34,126 nucleotides of DNA, from NCBI GenBank assembly GCA_024998685.1, contig JACOEH010000050.1, positions 1-34,126 of the forward strand, read 5' to 3'. Made by a program: the position numbers and the translations under genes. Shown here one piece after another: positions 25,101 through 34,107 of the stretch. The stretch is from Nitrospira sp. GTDB lineage: Bacteria > Nitrospirota > Nitrospiria > Nitrospirales > Nitrospiraceae. The notes under the pieces are model-generated. The model was not told the DNA's origin. It saw only the letters and a list, made by a program, of their open reading frames with translations, and searched no databases. Position 1 is the stretch's first letter, and the number at the start of each line of letters is the position of its first letter.

Positions 25101-26189
25101 GCCCTTCATCTTGTTGTCGATATCATTCTGGTGCGAGTCCTTGAGCGCCAACATTTCTTTGAGAAAATATCCCCAGGTGGCCTCCCAGAGCATGTCATTC
25201 ATATCGCGAGCAGCCCGTTGCTCCTGCGTAATAGCATCTTGCACGTTGACCAAGATTGTTGGATTAATGTTCAGGGCCTCAGCCATGACTGCATAGTTCG
25301 GCTTGGAGCCAGGCTCTGTCAAAGCCGTTTGCTGCCGCTCGATCTCGAAGCTGTCGACCGCTTCCGAGCTGTATCCGGAGGATGCACTGATCGTGTTATT
25401 CGTGGGGGTCCCTTGAGAAACGAACCCGAGACCTTGCGTGTAATGGTGAGCCTCAAGCGCCTTCTCCAAACGCTGCTTTGCATCTTCGACCTTCAGCGAA
25501 GCCTTGACGCCATAGACAAACAATTGGTCGATTTTCCACTTACTGCCGGGCAAGTCTATTGTTAAGCCCATTCCTATCTGCTCCGCCCTGGCAAAGTTCA
25601 CGAGCCATCCGACATGGGGATCATCTTTGAATTTGTCCGGAGTGAGGCCTTCCTCCAACCGTGGCATCACGAAGATGCGGTCCGAACCACCTTCGTATTT
25701 GATATTGTTTCCCCGTTTAAAAAGTGTGTCGGACTTTAAGTCGCCATTCTCTTCATAAGAGAAAAGTCCGCTCGCTACCCAATAGTCAGGTAAGAGTTCC
25801 GTGCAAGCTGTATGAGCAGTCCTGGGATCAACCAGCTTCTCCGCCTGATTCGTCGTTTCTTGCTTGGCGATCCAAGCGGCGCGCTGGGGGCCGAACACTT
25901 GTACCAACTGCTTCCAGGCATTCCGCTCTTTGGCTTTGCGCGCTTCAGGATCGGGTTCATTCTTGGCGAGTTTGGTTTGCTGCCAAAAGCGTGTTCTCCA
26001 TTCGATCTCGACCTCGGTCAAGCGTGGCTCAAAGGAATCCACATGCACTGCGTCCGGATACACGCGAACGAGGAGCTGGTTGCCACGAAACCGTGTCTCC
26101 AATCGCACCGGCAGCAAGAGAAGTGGGACGGTGGTTGTGACATCAAAAGCAATGGCCTGAGGGGCCTTGGTTGACGATGTTGATGGCAT
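22128..26189 (-). CDS. Very large hypothetical protein (1353 aa)
   Basis: A 1353-residue soluble protein of unknown function. It starts MPSTSSTKAPQAIAFDVTTT, then VPLLLLPVRLETRF, with no signal peptide. Visible patches are PALRIGTQPYGVLPVMAL (about residue 380), a helical region near residues 1090-1140 (DAALKQLHAQARAVLSEAQN) and a C-terminal domain with FHYDAPQPRAPQALLLAVVP. The start has only a weak ribosome site and lies 22 bases after the LamG gene stop. It shares size, lack of export signal and close spacing with its neighbours, suggesting subunits of one large complex. No enzyme motif was recognised. Confidence 0.75.
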   Translation of the reverse strand: MPSTSSTKAPQAIAFDVTTTVPLLLLPVRLETRFRGNQLLVRVYPDAVHVDSFEPRLTEVEIEWRTRFWQQTKLAKNEPDPEARKAKERNAWKQLVQVFGPQRAAWIAKQETTNQAEKLVDPRTAHTACTELLPDYWVASGLFSYEENGDLKSDTLFKRGNNIKYEGGSDRIFVMPRLEEGLTPDKFKDDPHVGWLVNFARAEQIGMGLTIDLPGSKWKIDQLFVYGVKASLKVEDAKQRLEKALEAHHYTQGLGFVSQGTPTNNTISASSGYSSEAVDSFEIERQQTALTEPGSKPNYAVMAEALNINPTILVNVQDAITQEQRAARDMNDMLWEATWGYFLKEMLALKDSHQNDIDNKMKGHFVDYVRARGPLPALRIGTQPYGVLPVMALAEGNNQTALPNPVACLRALREIWRKSLKHVPRLDRPQTPEQQKNNSDTLLQVLAMTPTGIDYVGRNCTRIVAVSSPTSDEGRKKTGRVPSPTELQTALDAMLGNDTVTPHQRTVFTSPSGLFLLRSSSDEDGDFGANGHIFLFNLLTASGDFGAFPKAARELLLRETLDLCSHRLDAWITSLATKRLDELRNPRPTQPPTPPPIGLSIGGYGWVQNLEPDQNKDTDNEDPNQGNKGTVNKDPDAYIHAPSLAHATTAAILRSGYLTRRSRDTPPDNTDGNALAINLTSDRIRLALHLVDGVRGGQSLGTLLGYRFERALHENNKDGSIPKFRELFPGSTELISTADPSKETQKKLSHLVLDGLALLTSYKIYKKLKNPSDPPDPIPDVPEKPIPPELPELIDRWQCQPEVDRLEEALDAVADLVLAESVHHVAQGNHVRAGATLEAITRGETPPPELEFVRTPRTGINHTHRISMIFSALPTPPTPVPWSITTPRAQAEPLLNAWAAQLLGPQAEKAFCTVTYIENSKLQFLNVTIEDLKLAPLDLVYLLDGEVGGKQSEIEQRILYFVQKDKSDKPPITDICLGFERSDGGVPPSLGEIVEVARTIRRLLTGARALEPRDVQLPEQAAIDAAWPLDQSLVARATAVQDAFLKAVDLLRTKLPEKPETPLADPPAVRQALIGLASYGALGAIPPNPTDTSDAALKQLHAQARAVLSEAQNRQQRAQAVSTSITTTAQGLEVLKAIFGEDFRVVPAFTPDNGKDLSQTFAKSTAWQGGDPLASITWFQRIARVRDGAARLDTTMQYAEALNGPSLNFQIGQLPYGDGERWVALENPPQGNRLSLACLTTVKDFTKPLAGLMVEEWVESVPNKEEVTGLTFHYDAPQPRAPQALLLAVVPDGVDQWDPTRLENTLRETLELAKLRAVDLTALGELGQYLPAMYVDSDKFPDTIRSYLSKGNQ

Positions 26190-26211
26190 AGTGAGTCCAG
26201 GACTTCCTGTC

Positions 26212-29200
26212 TTACGGTTGTGGTTCCATTGGAGGTTTGTCCGGTTCCTTCACAACCTTGATTTCCTGATAGAACCTTTCCCGAAGGATGTTGCCGGCGA
26301 TCTCTGCGCTGGTTTTTAATGCACGTGGAAAAGACACGTAGGCACCATCCGTAGCATCCGGAGCGCCCATGTACGGCTCCGTGAAATGTTCCTCCACGAA
26401 AAATTTCCAATCTTTTATTTCTGTCTTTGCGATGGTGAATCCCACAAGCGCCACACCTGTGATGGGCGAGAACCGTGGGGAGGGAAGGCGCAGTTCGGCC
26501 CCGTTTCGGGCATAGATGAGCGCATTGGGATAGCGAACGATCAGTTCGCTGCGGATCAAGAGGAATGTGAGACCAGCACCCCGACCTGAGGCGAGATGAT
26601 CACCGAGGTCCAGAGGCTTACCGTCCTTCTCGTTTTCCCAATCACCGATCGACTTCGGGATATCAGGATATTGCGAATCATCGCCTCGCGCATCCCAGAA
26701 CTGTCGGAAGTAGGGCACATTCAACATGGTGGGGAATTCACGCCAGAGGAATTCACGGCTGAGTTCATGGTTCAGCCCCACCATATAGGCCTCAATGAAC
26801 GGCGCATCCACCGTGAGCGTCGTCGCTCGATCATTAGGAATCTTGTCGAGACCCGGCAGCAGCATCTCGGGGAACTGATCCCGCAACGGCTCATACATGG
26901 GGTTGGAGAAAGACGGCGCATAGGTGAATGGGGCGAGCTCTCCATGCTGTTGAAAACGCTCCTCTTGCGATCCGGCCTTTTTAAGGCGAGGTTGGTCCGG
27001 ACGTTTTACCCGATGAGCAACTTCCTGCGCGAAGATCTTTTGTGGATCGGTCCGTTTCAGCCAGTCTTGTTTGAGACTGTCAAGGCGCGAGACATCGGTC
27101 CTTGCCGCTTTGGTGACGGTGGGGGAAGCTTTAGAGAGACTGTTTCTGGATACAGACCTGTCTCCTTCCCTTACCCCTGGTGGTGGGGCAATGCGATCCG
27201 GATCGTAGTCACTAATGGTTCCCTTGATGGACCACGATCGACCGGCTCGGGTCATGCGGCGGAACTGTGGGATGATGGCGACCTGTTCCAATGGGGTCAG
27301 TGGGAATGCGGCCACCGCATGCGCTCGAATGCGATCGGCGGACAGGGCTCGGTCATAGATGGCCACTTCATCGATGAGGCCCTTGAACGGCCGTGCTCGG
27401 CCCACTTGGTTTCCTATGCCGATGTCACTGCGTTGTCCAAAGCTCATAAATACGTCGCCTTTGACCACGGTCGAATTGTCCAAGACCCCATCGATGTACA
27501 GGCCCATGGTGCTTCCGTCATACGCGCCAACCAGATGGACCGGAACACCAATGGTCACTTTCCCTCGGCTTGTGAGTCCAACGGGTTCATTTCGCGTGGT
27601 AATGGTAAGCTCAAACAGGACGCTGCCGTCAGGATTCACATTCAACCCATAGGTTGGCCAGCTGGGTGAGGCTCCGGAGTAAGATTTCTCGACGATTCGT
27701 TGTTGGTAGGGATTGGGGCCATGCCAACTGATGAGTGCCTCGATACTAATCCGTGTTGGGCTCAATAGTTGTGTCTCGGGGACGACGATGCGGCCGTCAT
27801 CGAGCCCTTCAAATTCAGCGGCAGCATCATTCTGCCCTGCATTGGATACTCCCAACATGACCCCCTGAGCTGAGACCGTCCCGCTATGATTGTGACCCGA
27901 TGAATCCCGCACAGTGGGGGACCCTTGGGTTTCATTGAAACGGTAGTACGCAACCGGTCGATCGGCGAGGACTGTTGCGGCAAAGCTAGTCAGTGGCTCA
28001 TCGGTCTGCTGAGCTGACGGCGCTGATGTGCCGGCTTTGGCCGCTGCATCTCTGGATCTGCTGCGCGCGCTCTTCATCTGAGTGTGAGGGAGCTGTCGAA
28101 AACCGGCCTTGGTGGAATTGAGAGAATCGTTCACCGGAAGCGGCACCGGCTCCGTCACTTGCAAAAAGGCATAGGGCGAGAGGGAAGTCAGCCGCTTCTT
28201 GTGAATCGAGTCGGTAACATGGCGGGCAAACTCCTTGCGCTGCAGGAATTCGTTCACTGCCTGCAACTCTCCGACTTCTTTCCAGACCGCCGCGATGATA
28301 TGTTCCTGCTCCTTTTGGATAATGCTGGTGCCGAGCGCCGCCGCGACACGATACCGTGGGTCGAGATTCAAGGTCTCCAACCATAGATGAGTATCCAGTT
28401 GTGTTGAGAGATCGGCGGGCGGAGCATGCCAGCTGCCATAGACTGGTGGAGGAAGTGGAGGGTTTTTATCCTTCGCTTCCGGAAAGCTAGTGAGGAGTGT
28501 TTTCAGCGCCTTTTGGTCAAAGCCAGCGGGTAAATCGTCTGTCGATGACGAAGTCGTGTCTGTGGAAATCCGCAGTGCACTGGGAATCGATACGGTGAGC
28601 GAGGTATTGGAAGGCTCTATACCGTTTTCCGGATTAGTGATGTCCATCTTGCCGGCGATACCCGGGTGAACGATCTTTGCTTCATCATCACTGAGCGGCT
28701 TCAGCTGTTGCGCGAGCTTGATGAACTGATCCTTATCGGCCGTGCTGAACGACCAATGGTAATAGACGGGTAATTGCACGTCCTTGTCTTCCTTGAAGGA
28801 CCAATGGGCGAGGGGTTCCTGATCTGGGTCGAATTCCATTCCCAAGCCCGCTTTGCGTCCCACTTCGAAGGCCGGGACCAGGCAAGCTTCATACTGTGTG
28901 TGTGCCTTGAGTTTGCGCGGGCACAGGAGACGGGAGAGATTCCGATCCTGTGGGTCACTTTGTAAGAGGGCTCCGATAATCTCGGCCTTAGATCTATTGG
29001 GTCTATTGTCATCTATGACTTTACCGGCGTACACGCCGTGGGCCCAGGCCCAGGATTCATTCAGGTCAGTGAACACCTTATCCGGCGGTTCTTTGTCCGG
29101 TGGTTCCTTCCGATGCGGCAACTCTGTGACGGGACAACTCAACACCGGAAGTCGGTTGTCGGTCGGCGGGGTAATCGTAGCCTGGCTTTTCTCCACCACG

Positions 29201-29604
29201 AGGAGGACGAGCCAGGGGTGGAGACGGTCCTTGCTCTGCGCGCCTGGAGTGAAGAGCCAGGGGAAATCCGGGCGGTCGAATTCGATGAAGGTAAACCGTT
29301 CCGGCGGATAGTCGGGCGTCAGATGCAGCGGTCCGGTGCGGATGATCTCGCGGACATCGATACCGACTACGTCTCTCGGACCGTAGAGTTGTACTGGGTC
29401 TTCGTCGGGCGGAGTCGCGGCGTCCTTCGGCTTCACCACTTGTTGTGAAATTGTCCCATCGGTCTTCTTGGCCTTCAAGGTGATGGTCACGGGAAGCGAG
29501 ATCCGACCTGATACGTCCGGCAAGGTGTCGTTTCCCAAGTCCGGCGTCGTGATCAGTCGAGCCATGCCGGAACGGACCCACGGTAGAAAATAATAGGTGC
29601 TCAC
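26212..29604 (-). CDS. Very large hypothetical protein with inserted LamG domain (1130 aa)
   Basis: A 1130-residue protein starting at GTG 29604, which overlaps the previous stop as GTGA; an in-frame ATG at 29643 is less likely. The translation begins VSTYYFLPWVRSGMARLITT. Residues about 540-765 form a LamG/concanavalin-like domain (VAYYRFNETQG, then GAYDGSTMGLYIDGVLD and GLIDEVAIYDRALSADRI), which usually binds sugars or proteins. The parts on each side look like one continuous domain into which LamG has been inserted. The C-terminus ends in a long fold with GLTFLLIRSELIVRYPNAL. No signal peptide is seen. It is translationally coupled to the DUF6603-like gene. Confidence 0.78.
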   Translation of the reverse strand: MSTYYFLPWVRSGMARLITTPDLGNDTLPDVSGRISLPVTITLKAKKTDGTISQQVVKPKDAATPPDEDPVQLYGPRDVVGIDVREIIRTGPLHLTPDYPPERFTFIEFDRPDFPWLFTPGAQSKDRLHPWLVLLVVEKSQATITPPTDNRLPVLSCPVTELPHRKEPPDKEPPDKVFTDLNESWAWAHGVYAGKVIDDNRPNRSKAEIIGALLQSDPQDRNLSRLLCPRKLKAHTQYEACLVPAFEVGRKAGLGMEFDPDQEPLAHWSFKEDKDVQLPVYYHWSFSTADKDQFIKLAQQLKPLSDDEAKIVHPGIAGKMDITNPENGIEPSNTSLTVSIPSALRISTDTTSSSTDDLPAGFDQKALKTLLTSFPEAKDKNPPLPPPVYGSWHAPPADLSTQLDTHLWLETLNLDPRYRVAAALGTSIIQKEQEHIIAAVWKEVGELQAVNEFLQRKEFARHVTDSIHKKRLTSLSPYAFLQVTEPVPLPVNDSLNSTKAGFRQLPHTQMKSARSRSRDAAAKAGTSAPSAQQTDEPLTSFAATVLADRPVAYYRFNETQGSPTVRDSSGHNHSGTVSAQGVMLGVSNAGQNDAAAEFEGLDDGRIVVPETQLLSPTRISIEALISWHGPNPYQQRIVEKSYSGASPSWPTYGLNVNPDGSVLFELTITTRNEPVGLTSRGKVTIGVPVHLVGAYDGSTMGLYIDGVLDNSTVVKGDVFMSFGQRSDIGIGNQVGRARPFKGLIDEVAIYDRALSADRIRAHAVAAFPLTPLEQVAIIPQFRRMTRAGRSWSIKGTISDYDPDRIAPPPGVREGDRSVSRNSLSKASPTVTKAARTDVSRLDSLKQDWLKRTDPQKIFAQEVAHRVKRPDQPRLKKAGSQEERFQQHGELAPFTYAPSFSNPMYEPLRDQFPEMLLPGLDKIPNDRATTLTVDAPFIEAYMVGLNHELSREFLWREFPTMLNVPYFRQFWDARGDDSQYPDIPKSIGDWENEKDGKPLDLGDHLASGRGAGLTFLLIRSELIVRYPNALIYARNGAELRLPSPRFSPITGVALVGFTIAKTEIKDWKFFVEEHFTEPYMGAPDATDGAYVSFPRALKTSAEIAGNILRERFYQEIKVVKEPDKPPMEPQP

Positions 29605-32600
29605 CGTGCACCTCGTGTCGCACCGATCTTCGGCACCACCCACGTCCGTCGGCGGGGAGCACGTTGTCGGGCCTGGACCGTCCGCGCCAGGGCCGCGGAG
29701 TAGCTCATGACCGGCTCGGCGATTGCCGCCATGTCGTCCATGGCTTCTTCGAAGAGATTGGATGGAGATGGCGTTCCGGCTCGTCGGGTCGCCCGCGCGT
29801 TCGGTTCCGTACTGTCATCCTCTTCGCCCACCACACGATATTCCGCTTTGCCCAGCGTGATACCCTGATCCCACCAGGTAGGATCCCCATACTTGGCTGC
29901 TCCCGCCGCGCGAATCGGCGCTTGCCCTGCGGCGCCGAGGTGAGCCACTTGATCCAGGTATGTTGCCGCTTTCAGGTCCGATGGCCCATTCTTAGACTGG
30001 GCTGCTTTTATTTCGCGCGACACCGGTTCCCCGCAGGTAATGCCATCTTCGGCCTTTACGCGGAGTCCAGAATCTTTTTCCTCAAAGGAGGGCGCTGACA
30101 GTTTCTGGTCATCCGACATGACATAGAACTGGGCGAGCGCAAACCAATCAGAAAGGTCAGAGACGGTCAGCGCGGATGTGCTCGGTGTTTTCTCCTTCTC
30201 CGTGACTTCGAGTGCAAAGGTGGTGGCTCCCGTCGGAGTCGTCGTCCCATATCGGGTAATGGGATCGGCATTCAATGGGACCAGACGTTGGTTGATGTGC
30301 AGCTCCGCAAGGGGATGGACTAAGACTTTCTTTTTTGGCGGTGCGGCGGCCGGATCCTTGGGCGGAATCGAGTCACGGAACGTAACTAATGGATGCTCTC
30401 CTACCGGCAACTGTGAGGACCAGTTGCTGGCCTTTTGCAACTCCTCCAGCAATTTCTCTTCGACGTTGATCGGCGGAGGAAGGTGCGGCGGCTCTGCGGG
30501 GCCGGTGACCACCGAGAACTCGGCTGATTGTTTCATGCCTAAGATCTCAAAGTACGCTTTCCCCCATGCATGCCAGGGGGAGGGCCCGGTCAGATTCATT
30601 TGCAGTCCGACGGACAGCAAATTGAAGCCTTCCCAGGAGACGGCCACCATGGCTTCAAATGACGCGATCAGTCCGAAGGGCTGGAATTGAATGAGTGCGT
30701 CGAATGCCAACAGCCCGACGACTTTGCCACCCCCGATTCGTGCCAGGAGATCGAGATGGGCGCCAAACTGCACCGTATTCGAAGTCAACGCGAAATAGGC
30801 GGAGAGCTGGAGTCGCACTTCGACGTCACCCTCACGCTTATTCAGGCTGATGGCGACCCGATCGATAGATGGAAATCCAGCCGGGACCTGAAAGGCGGGA
30901 TGGAAGCCGCCGACCGAGAGGAGGAACATAGGCCTCGCACCGAAGCTGGCCCGTAACGCCATGCCTCCGGTGATGGTAAAGGGGCCGATGGTGGAATCAT
31001 ACAAATAGGCGTCCAGTGAGATATCCCCGCTCCCGAAATCGATGATGCCCAGGGAATCGAGCTGGAGTTTGATCTTTGGGGTGTCTTGCCTTTTCTCCTC
31101 ACCGTCAGTTCCTGAGCCTCCGGCTTGACTCGACTCGTCCGATTTACCGGGGAGTGTGACACTCAGCCGGCCTAGGATGATCAGACGAACCGGATCGGGC
31201 AATTCCAAAATGATGCCGATCTCCATCGACAGAATCGGCGGCGAGCCGCCCCAGCCGATAATGGCCATGGGGCCAAAGAGGAATCGGTCTTGCGCCGATG
31301 GAAAAATGGCGGAGAGGTTGCTGATGATCTGCGGTGCGTTCTCGACGACGTTCTGCGGAAAGAGAATCGATCCCAATGCACCTCGGCGCAGCCCATCTCG
31401 CAGCACCTCGGTCGTGACCGTTCGATTGACGCCGAGCAGACCACCGAGACCGTTGAGGCTAAACCCATAGCCGAGTTGGATTCCGGGATCGAAACGGACA
31501 GAGATAATGACAAGGAGTGAAAAGCCTGGTTTGCCATCCGGCATCTTCGTGGTCAGGAGACCTACGGCTGTGAGGGAAAACTTTTGGGCGATCTCCAGTT
31601 GCAAGACCCCGGCGTACTGTTCCTTCTCAAAGTCGAAGTAGAGATAGCCGCCCCCGGTGACCACCTGGGCCTTTATAGAAAGGCCAATACCTTTTGGACC
31701 GCTCAGGCGAAAATCGATTGAGACAGGACCAAATTCACCTGCTCCTTTGGACGGTTTTGTTGAAATCTGCAAGCCAATATCCTGAACGACTCCGAATACA
31801 GGTCCGAGTCGTAGCTCGATGTTGGTAGACGCACCCAATGCAATTCCGTCTGTCCTCAGTTGTGCCCGGAGCGTAAATGGGCCAATACGGACTCCAGCGA
31901 GTTGGAGATAACTCTCAAAAGTCTTTTCCGCACCTACACCCGCGTTAAATTGTATTCCATGTCTGAGCGATACCGTAAATCCTATATCAGCTTCTAAAAG
32001 AGCGGAGTTAGTGGTTGGGAGATTTTGGGATATGAATGAGTCTCGACCATCTGCTTGTAGCTTGAAACGTAATCCGCGCAGAGCAAATTTTCCAGTAATG
32101 TCTGGAGGATCTTGTGCGGTTAGAGTTAACGATACCTCAATGGCATCAACAGAGAGAACTGGTGCAGTAGCCGACCCAACAAACAAAGCCTTTCCACCTG
32201 TCTGGATGCCAGGCATGGCAAATTGCAATGCGATTGATGGAGGTTCAGAGTCAGAAGACCCAGGCGTCTCTATTTTGTTTCGACCAAACAAGATTGCACG
32301 AGGGAGATGATTGATGAGAAGCGAGGCACTTGCCGAAGGGGTTCCATATGAGAAGCGTAGATTTCCGGATGTACCTATTAAGAGAGCTGGGCCGGAACCA
32401 TCTGACGCGGGGACAATACCTGCTATCAGGCGCTGTAGGCTTAATGCCTCTTCTTCGTTGCTGATCGTGGGTATCCAGCAATTTACGATCAGTAATCGCT
32501 GGGTAGCATCGACTCGTTCTTGGGAGGGGCTCGCACCGGTTCGTATTGTTAACCCGCCATAGCTGGCTTCAACTCCCATATTGTTGAGTAGGTCTGCCAC

Positions 32601-33218
32601 CAGTGGCAACAAGACGTCGGCTAGGGCTTCTGCAGGGACTTGATTGCCAGTTTCGTCTCGGCTCATCTTTTCGATGTTGCCGAGAGGATTTTGCAGGGCA
32701 TCAGCTACTCGGTTGAATCTTAGGCGGGCATCAAGTGTTTCCCGGCGAACCGTTCTGTTTCCAGAAGTGATAGCGGTTCCGGTCGTGAGATCGAGAATCC
32801 CAAGAAGCACTAGCAAGCCTCTCAGGATGGGATAGTTTCTGCTAAGGTAAGTATCGAGAAGGCCGTTGGTTAGATCGTCTATCAGACGACTGCCGGTGTT
32901 TGATGGAAGCGACTGCGGGACTGACCAGTGCGACAACACGTCTACCAGACGTAAAACCTCAGTGCGAACCGCTAAGATGCTGGAAGTCGCTTGCGTGATG
33001 CCATCAGACCCTTTGGAAACGAGAGTATCCACTGCTTCGCGGAGAGCAGCGGCAACTTTAATTAGCGCTTGGAGGTCGAGCCCACTCAGAGCATCGAGAT
33101 TCCATCCTAACGAACCCACAAAGGACTGTAGTTTCGCTGGATCATCTTTGACATCGGTCAAGGGGCTCAGGAGAGTGGCGAGTTCTTCCTTAATGATTGT
33201 TTCAAAGGGACGGTCCAT
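29601..33218 (-). CDS. Very large DUF6603-like protein (1205 aa)
   Basis: A 1205-residue protein with a helical N-terminus (FETIIKEELATLLSPL) and a very long glycine-rich beta central part (about residues 330-900), with many amphipathic strands such as GGGYLYFDFEKEQYAGVLQL and FLFGPMAIIGWGGSPPILSM. The composition and FGP/GWG patches recall the uncharacterised DUF6603 family, named from memory. No signal peptide is present. The C-terminal 250 residues are Pro/Lys rich and end in an Arg-rich tail (QARQRAPRRRTW). The first part of the gene looks AT-richer than the rest. It starts 9 bases after the upstream gene and overlaps the next start by 4 bases. Function unknown. Confidence 0.76.
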   Translation of the reverse strand: MDRPFETIIKEELATLLSPLTDVKDDPAKLQSFVGSLGWNLDALSGLDLQALIKVAAALREAVDTLVSKGSDGITQATSSILAVRTEVLRLVDVLSHWSVPQSLPSNTGSRLIDDLTNGLLDTYLSRNYPILRGLLVLLGILDLTTGTAITSGNRTVRRETLDARLRFNRVADALQNPLGNIEKMSRDETGNQVPAEALADVLLPLVADLLNNMGVEASYGGLTIRTGASPSQERVDATQRLLIVNCWIPTISNEEEALSLQRLIAGIVPASDGSGPALLIGTSGNLRFSYGTPSASASLLINHLPRAILFGRNKIETPGSSDSEPPSIALQFAMPGIQTGGKALFVGSATAPVLSVDAIEVSLTLTAQDPPDITGKFALRGLRFKLQADGRDSFISQNLPTTNSALLEADIGFTVSLRHGIQFNAGVGAEKTFESYLQLAGVRIGPFTLRAQLRTDGIALGASTNIELRLGPVFGVVQDIGLQISTKPSKGAGEFGPVSIDFRLSGPKGIGLSIKAQVVTGGGYLYFDFEKEQYAGVLQLEIAQKFSLTAVGLLTTKMPDGKPGFSLLVIISVRFDPGIQLGYGFSLNGLGGLLGVNRTVTTEVLRDGLRRGALGSILFPQNVVENAPQIISNLSAIFPSAQDRFLFGPMAIIGWGGSPPILSMEIGIILELPDPVRLIILGRLSVTLPGKSDESSQAGGSGTDGEEKRQDTPKIKLQLDSLGIIDFGSGDISLDAYLYDSTIGPFTITGGMALRASFGARPMFLLSVGGFHPAFQVPAGFPSIDRVAISLNKREGDVEVRLQLSAYFALTSNTVQFGAHLDLLARIGGGKVVGLLAFDALIQFQPFGLIASFEAMVAVSWEGFNLLSVGLQMNLTGPSPWHAWGKAYFEILGMKQSAEFSVVTGPAEPPHLPPPINVEEKLLEELQKASNWSSQLPVGEHPLVTFRDSIPPKDPAAAPPKKKVLVHPLAELHINQRLVPLNADPITRYGTTTPTGATTFALEVTEKEKTPSTSALTVSDLSDWFALAQFYVMSDDQKLSAPSFEEKDSGLRVKAEDGITCGEPVSREIKAAQSKNGPSDLKAATYLDQVAHLGAAGQAPIRAAGAAKYGDPTWWDQGITLGKAEYRVVGEEDDSTEPNARATRRAGTPSPSNLFEEAMDDMAAIAEPVMSYSAALARTVQARQRAPRRRTWVVPKIGATRGAR

Positions 33219-33227
33219 ATTGTGAAA

Positions 33228-34019
33228 TCAATCTACCGGAGTGGTAGCGATGACATTACCTATTTCCTTGAACCATTTCCTCATGGTCCAATTATTATCT
33301 CCATCAAAATCCCTGGAAGTATCCATTAACTTAGTGAATCGTTCTTCGTAGAGCTTCTCGATCTCATCCAGAAGGCGTTTTGTTGCCGTACGCATTCGTT
33401 CCCCTTTCAGCTCCCCTGGAAAAGCAGCTCGCACGTCCTTATCAATATTGGCGAGCGCGGTGGTTACACTTTCTAGTCGTTGCTCTGGAGGTAGGTGTTC
33501 AAGAATTCCTGGCAATGAGGTACCTTCCTCCCTTAATCGTGCTAATAGCATCAGGTTGCCTCTGTGTTCTAACCGTGTCAGATTTACTGCGGGCATCCTG
33601 TACTTCTGGTCGAAAATGTGCTGTAGAAGTGGCCATCGCTCGAGAAGGTTGGCCGGAACAAAATGGTGCGCTTCTAAACCACAATGAACGATGAAGGTAG
33701 TAGAAGCATTAGGACTTTGCTCGCCCACTTGCCTAATAATTTCTCGCGCCAAAACGTTAATAACTTCGTTTTTTTCTTTTAGGTCGTCGTAGAGAGAAAT
33801 CTTAAGATAGCCCTCTTCAAAATAATGAAAAAATATTGGGGTGTATGCATGATAAATAGACCCGATCTTCTTTCCCTGTTCTACTACCCGCCCCGAATGG
33901 TTTTTGACTCTGAGCATCCGCTTACTCCACCTTCGTTCTCTCTCTATGTCGTCTAGGTGTCTAATCATCTTCTGGATGAACGCCTCGACAACGAGGCCTA
34001 ATTGTGTTACACGAGCCAT
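33228..34019 (-). CDS. Hypothetical protein with AHH/HNH-like motif (263 aa)
   Basis: A 263-residue protein, first visible gene of the - strand run, with AAAGG about 7 bases before ATG 34019. The stretch GLEAHHFVPANLLERWP (residues about 114-130) followed by VNLTRLEHRGN (Asn146, His152) resembles the A-H-H and Asn/His metal-binding positions of AHH/HNH (ENDO VII) nucleases. The match is partial and the final His is uncertain, so this may be an inactive relative or coincidence. The flanks are helical and charged. Base composition looks AT-richer than the following genes, hinting at separate origin. Confidence 0.6.
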   Translation of the reverse strand: MARVTQLGLVVEAFIQKMIRHLDDIERERRWSKRMLRVKNHSGRVVEQGKKIGSIYHAYTPIFFHYFEEGYLKISLYDDLKEKNEVINVLAREIIRQVGEQSPNASTTFIVHCGLEAHHFVPANLLERWPLLQHIFDQKYRMPAVNLTRLEHRGNLMLLARLREEGTSLPGILEHLPPEQRLESVTTALANIDKDVRAAFPGELKGERMRTATKRLLDEIEKLYEERFTKLMDTSRDFDGDNNWTMRKWFKEIGNVIATTPVD

Positions 34020-34085
34020 TAGAGAGCCTTTACAAATCGTAAACCCTTCCCAATACCTGCCGTTGCCACTTCTTCAACTTGTGAT

Positions 34086-34107
34086 TCCCCGTAGCTTGCT
34101 ACGGGGA
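34086..34107. other. 9-bp hairpin upstream of the - strand run
   Basis: TCCCCGTAG (34086-34094), loop CTTG, CTACGGGGA (34099-34107) form a perfect 9-bp stem about 65 bases upstream of ATG 34019. It resembles short dispersed palindromes (REP-like) or the terminator of a gene lying beyond the window edge. There is no T-run on the - strand. Confidence 0.4.

Noticed and set aside
26596-27669. 357-codon + strand ORF inside the LamG gene
   Set aside because: It is antisense to the LamG coding region, has no domain and no ribosome site.
15156-34019. Prophage or contractile injection system
   Set aside because: Besides the fibre-like gene, no terminase, capsid, portal, sheath, tube, baseplate or AAA+ gene was seen.
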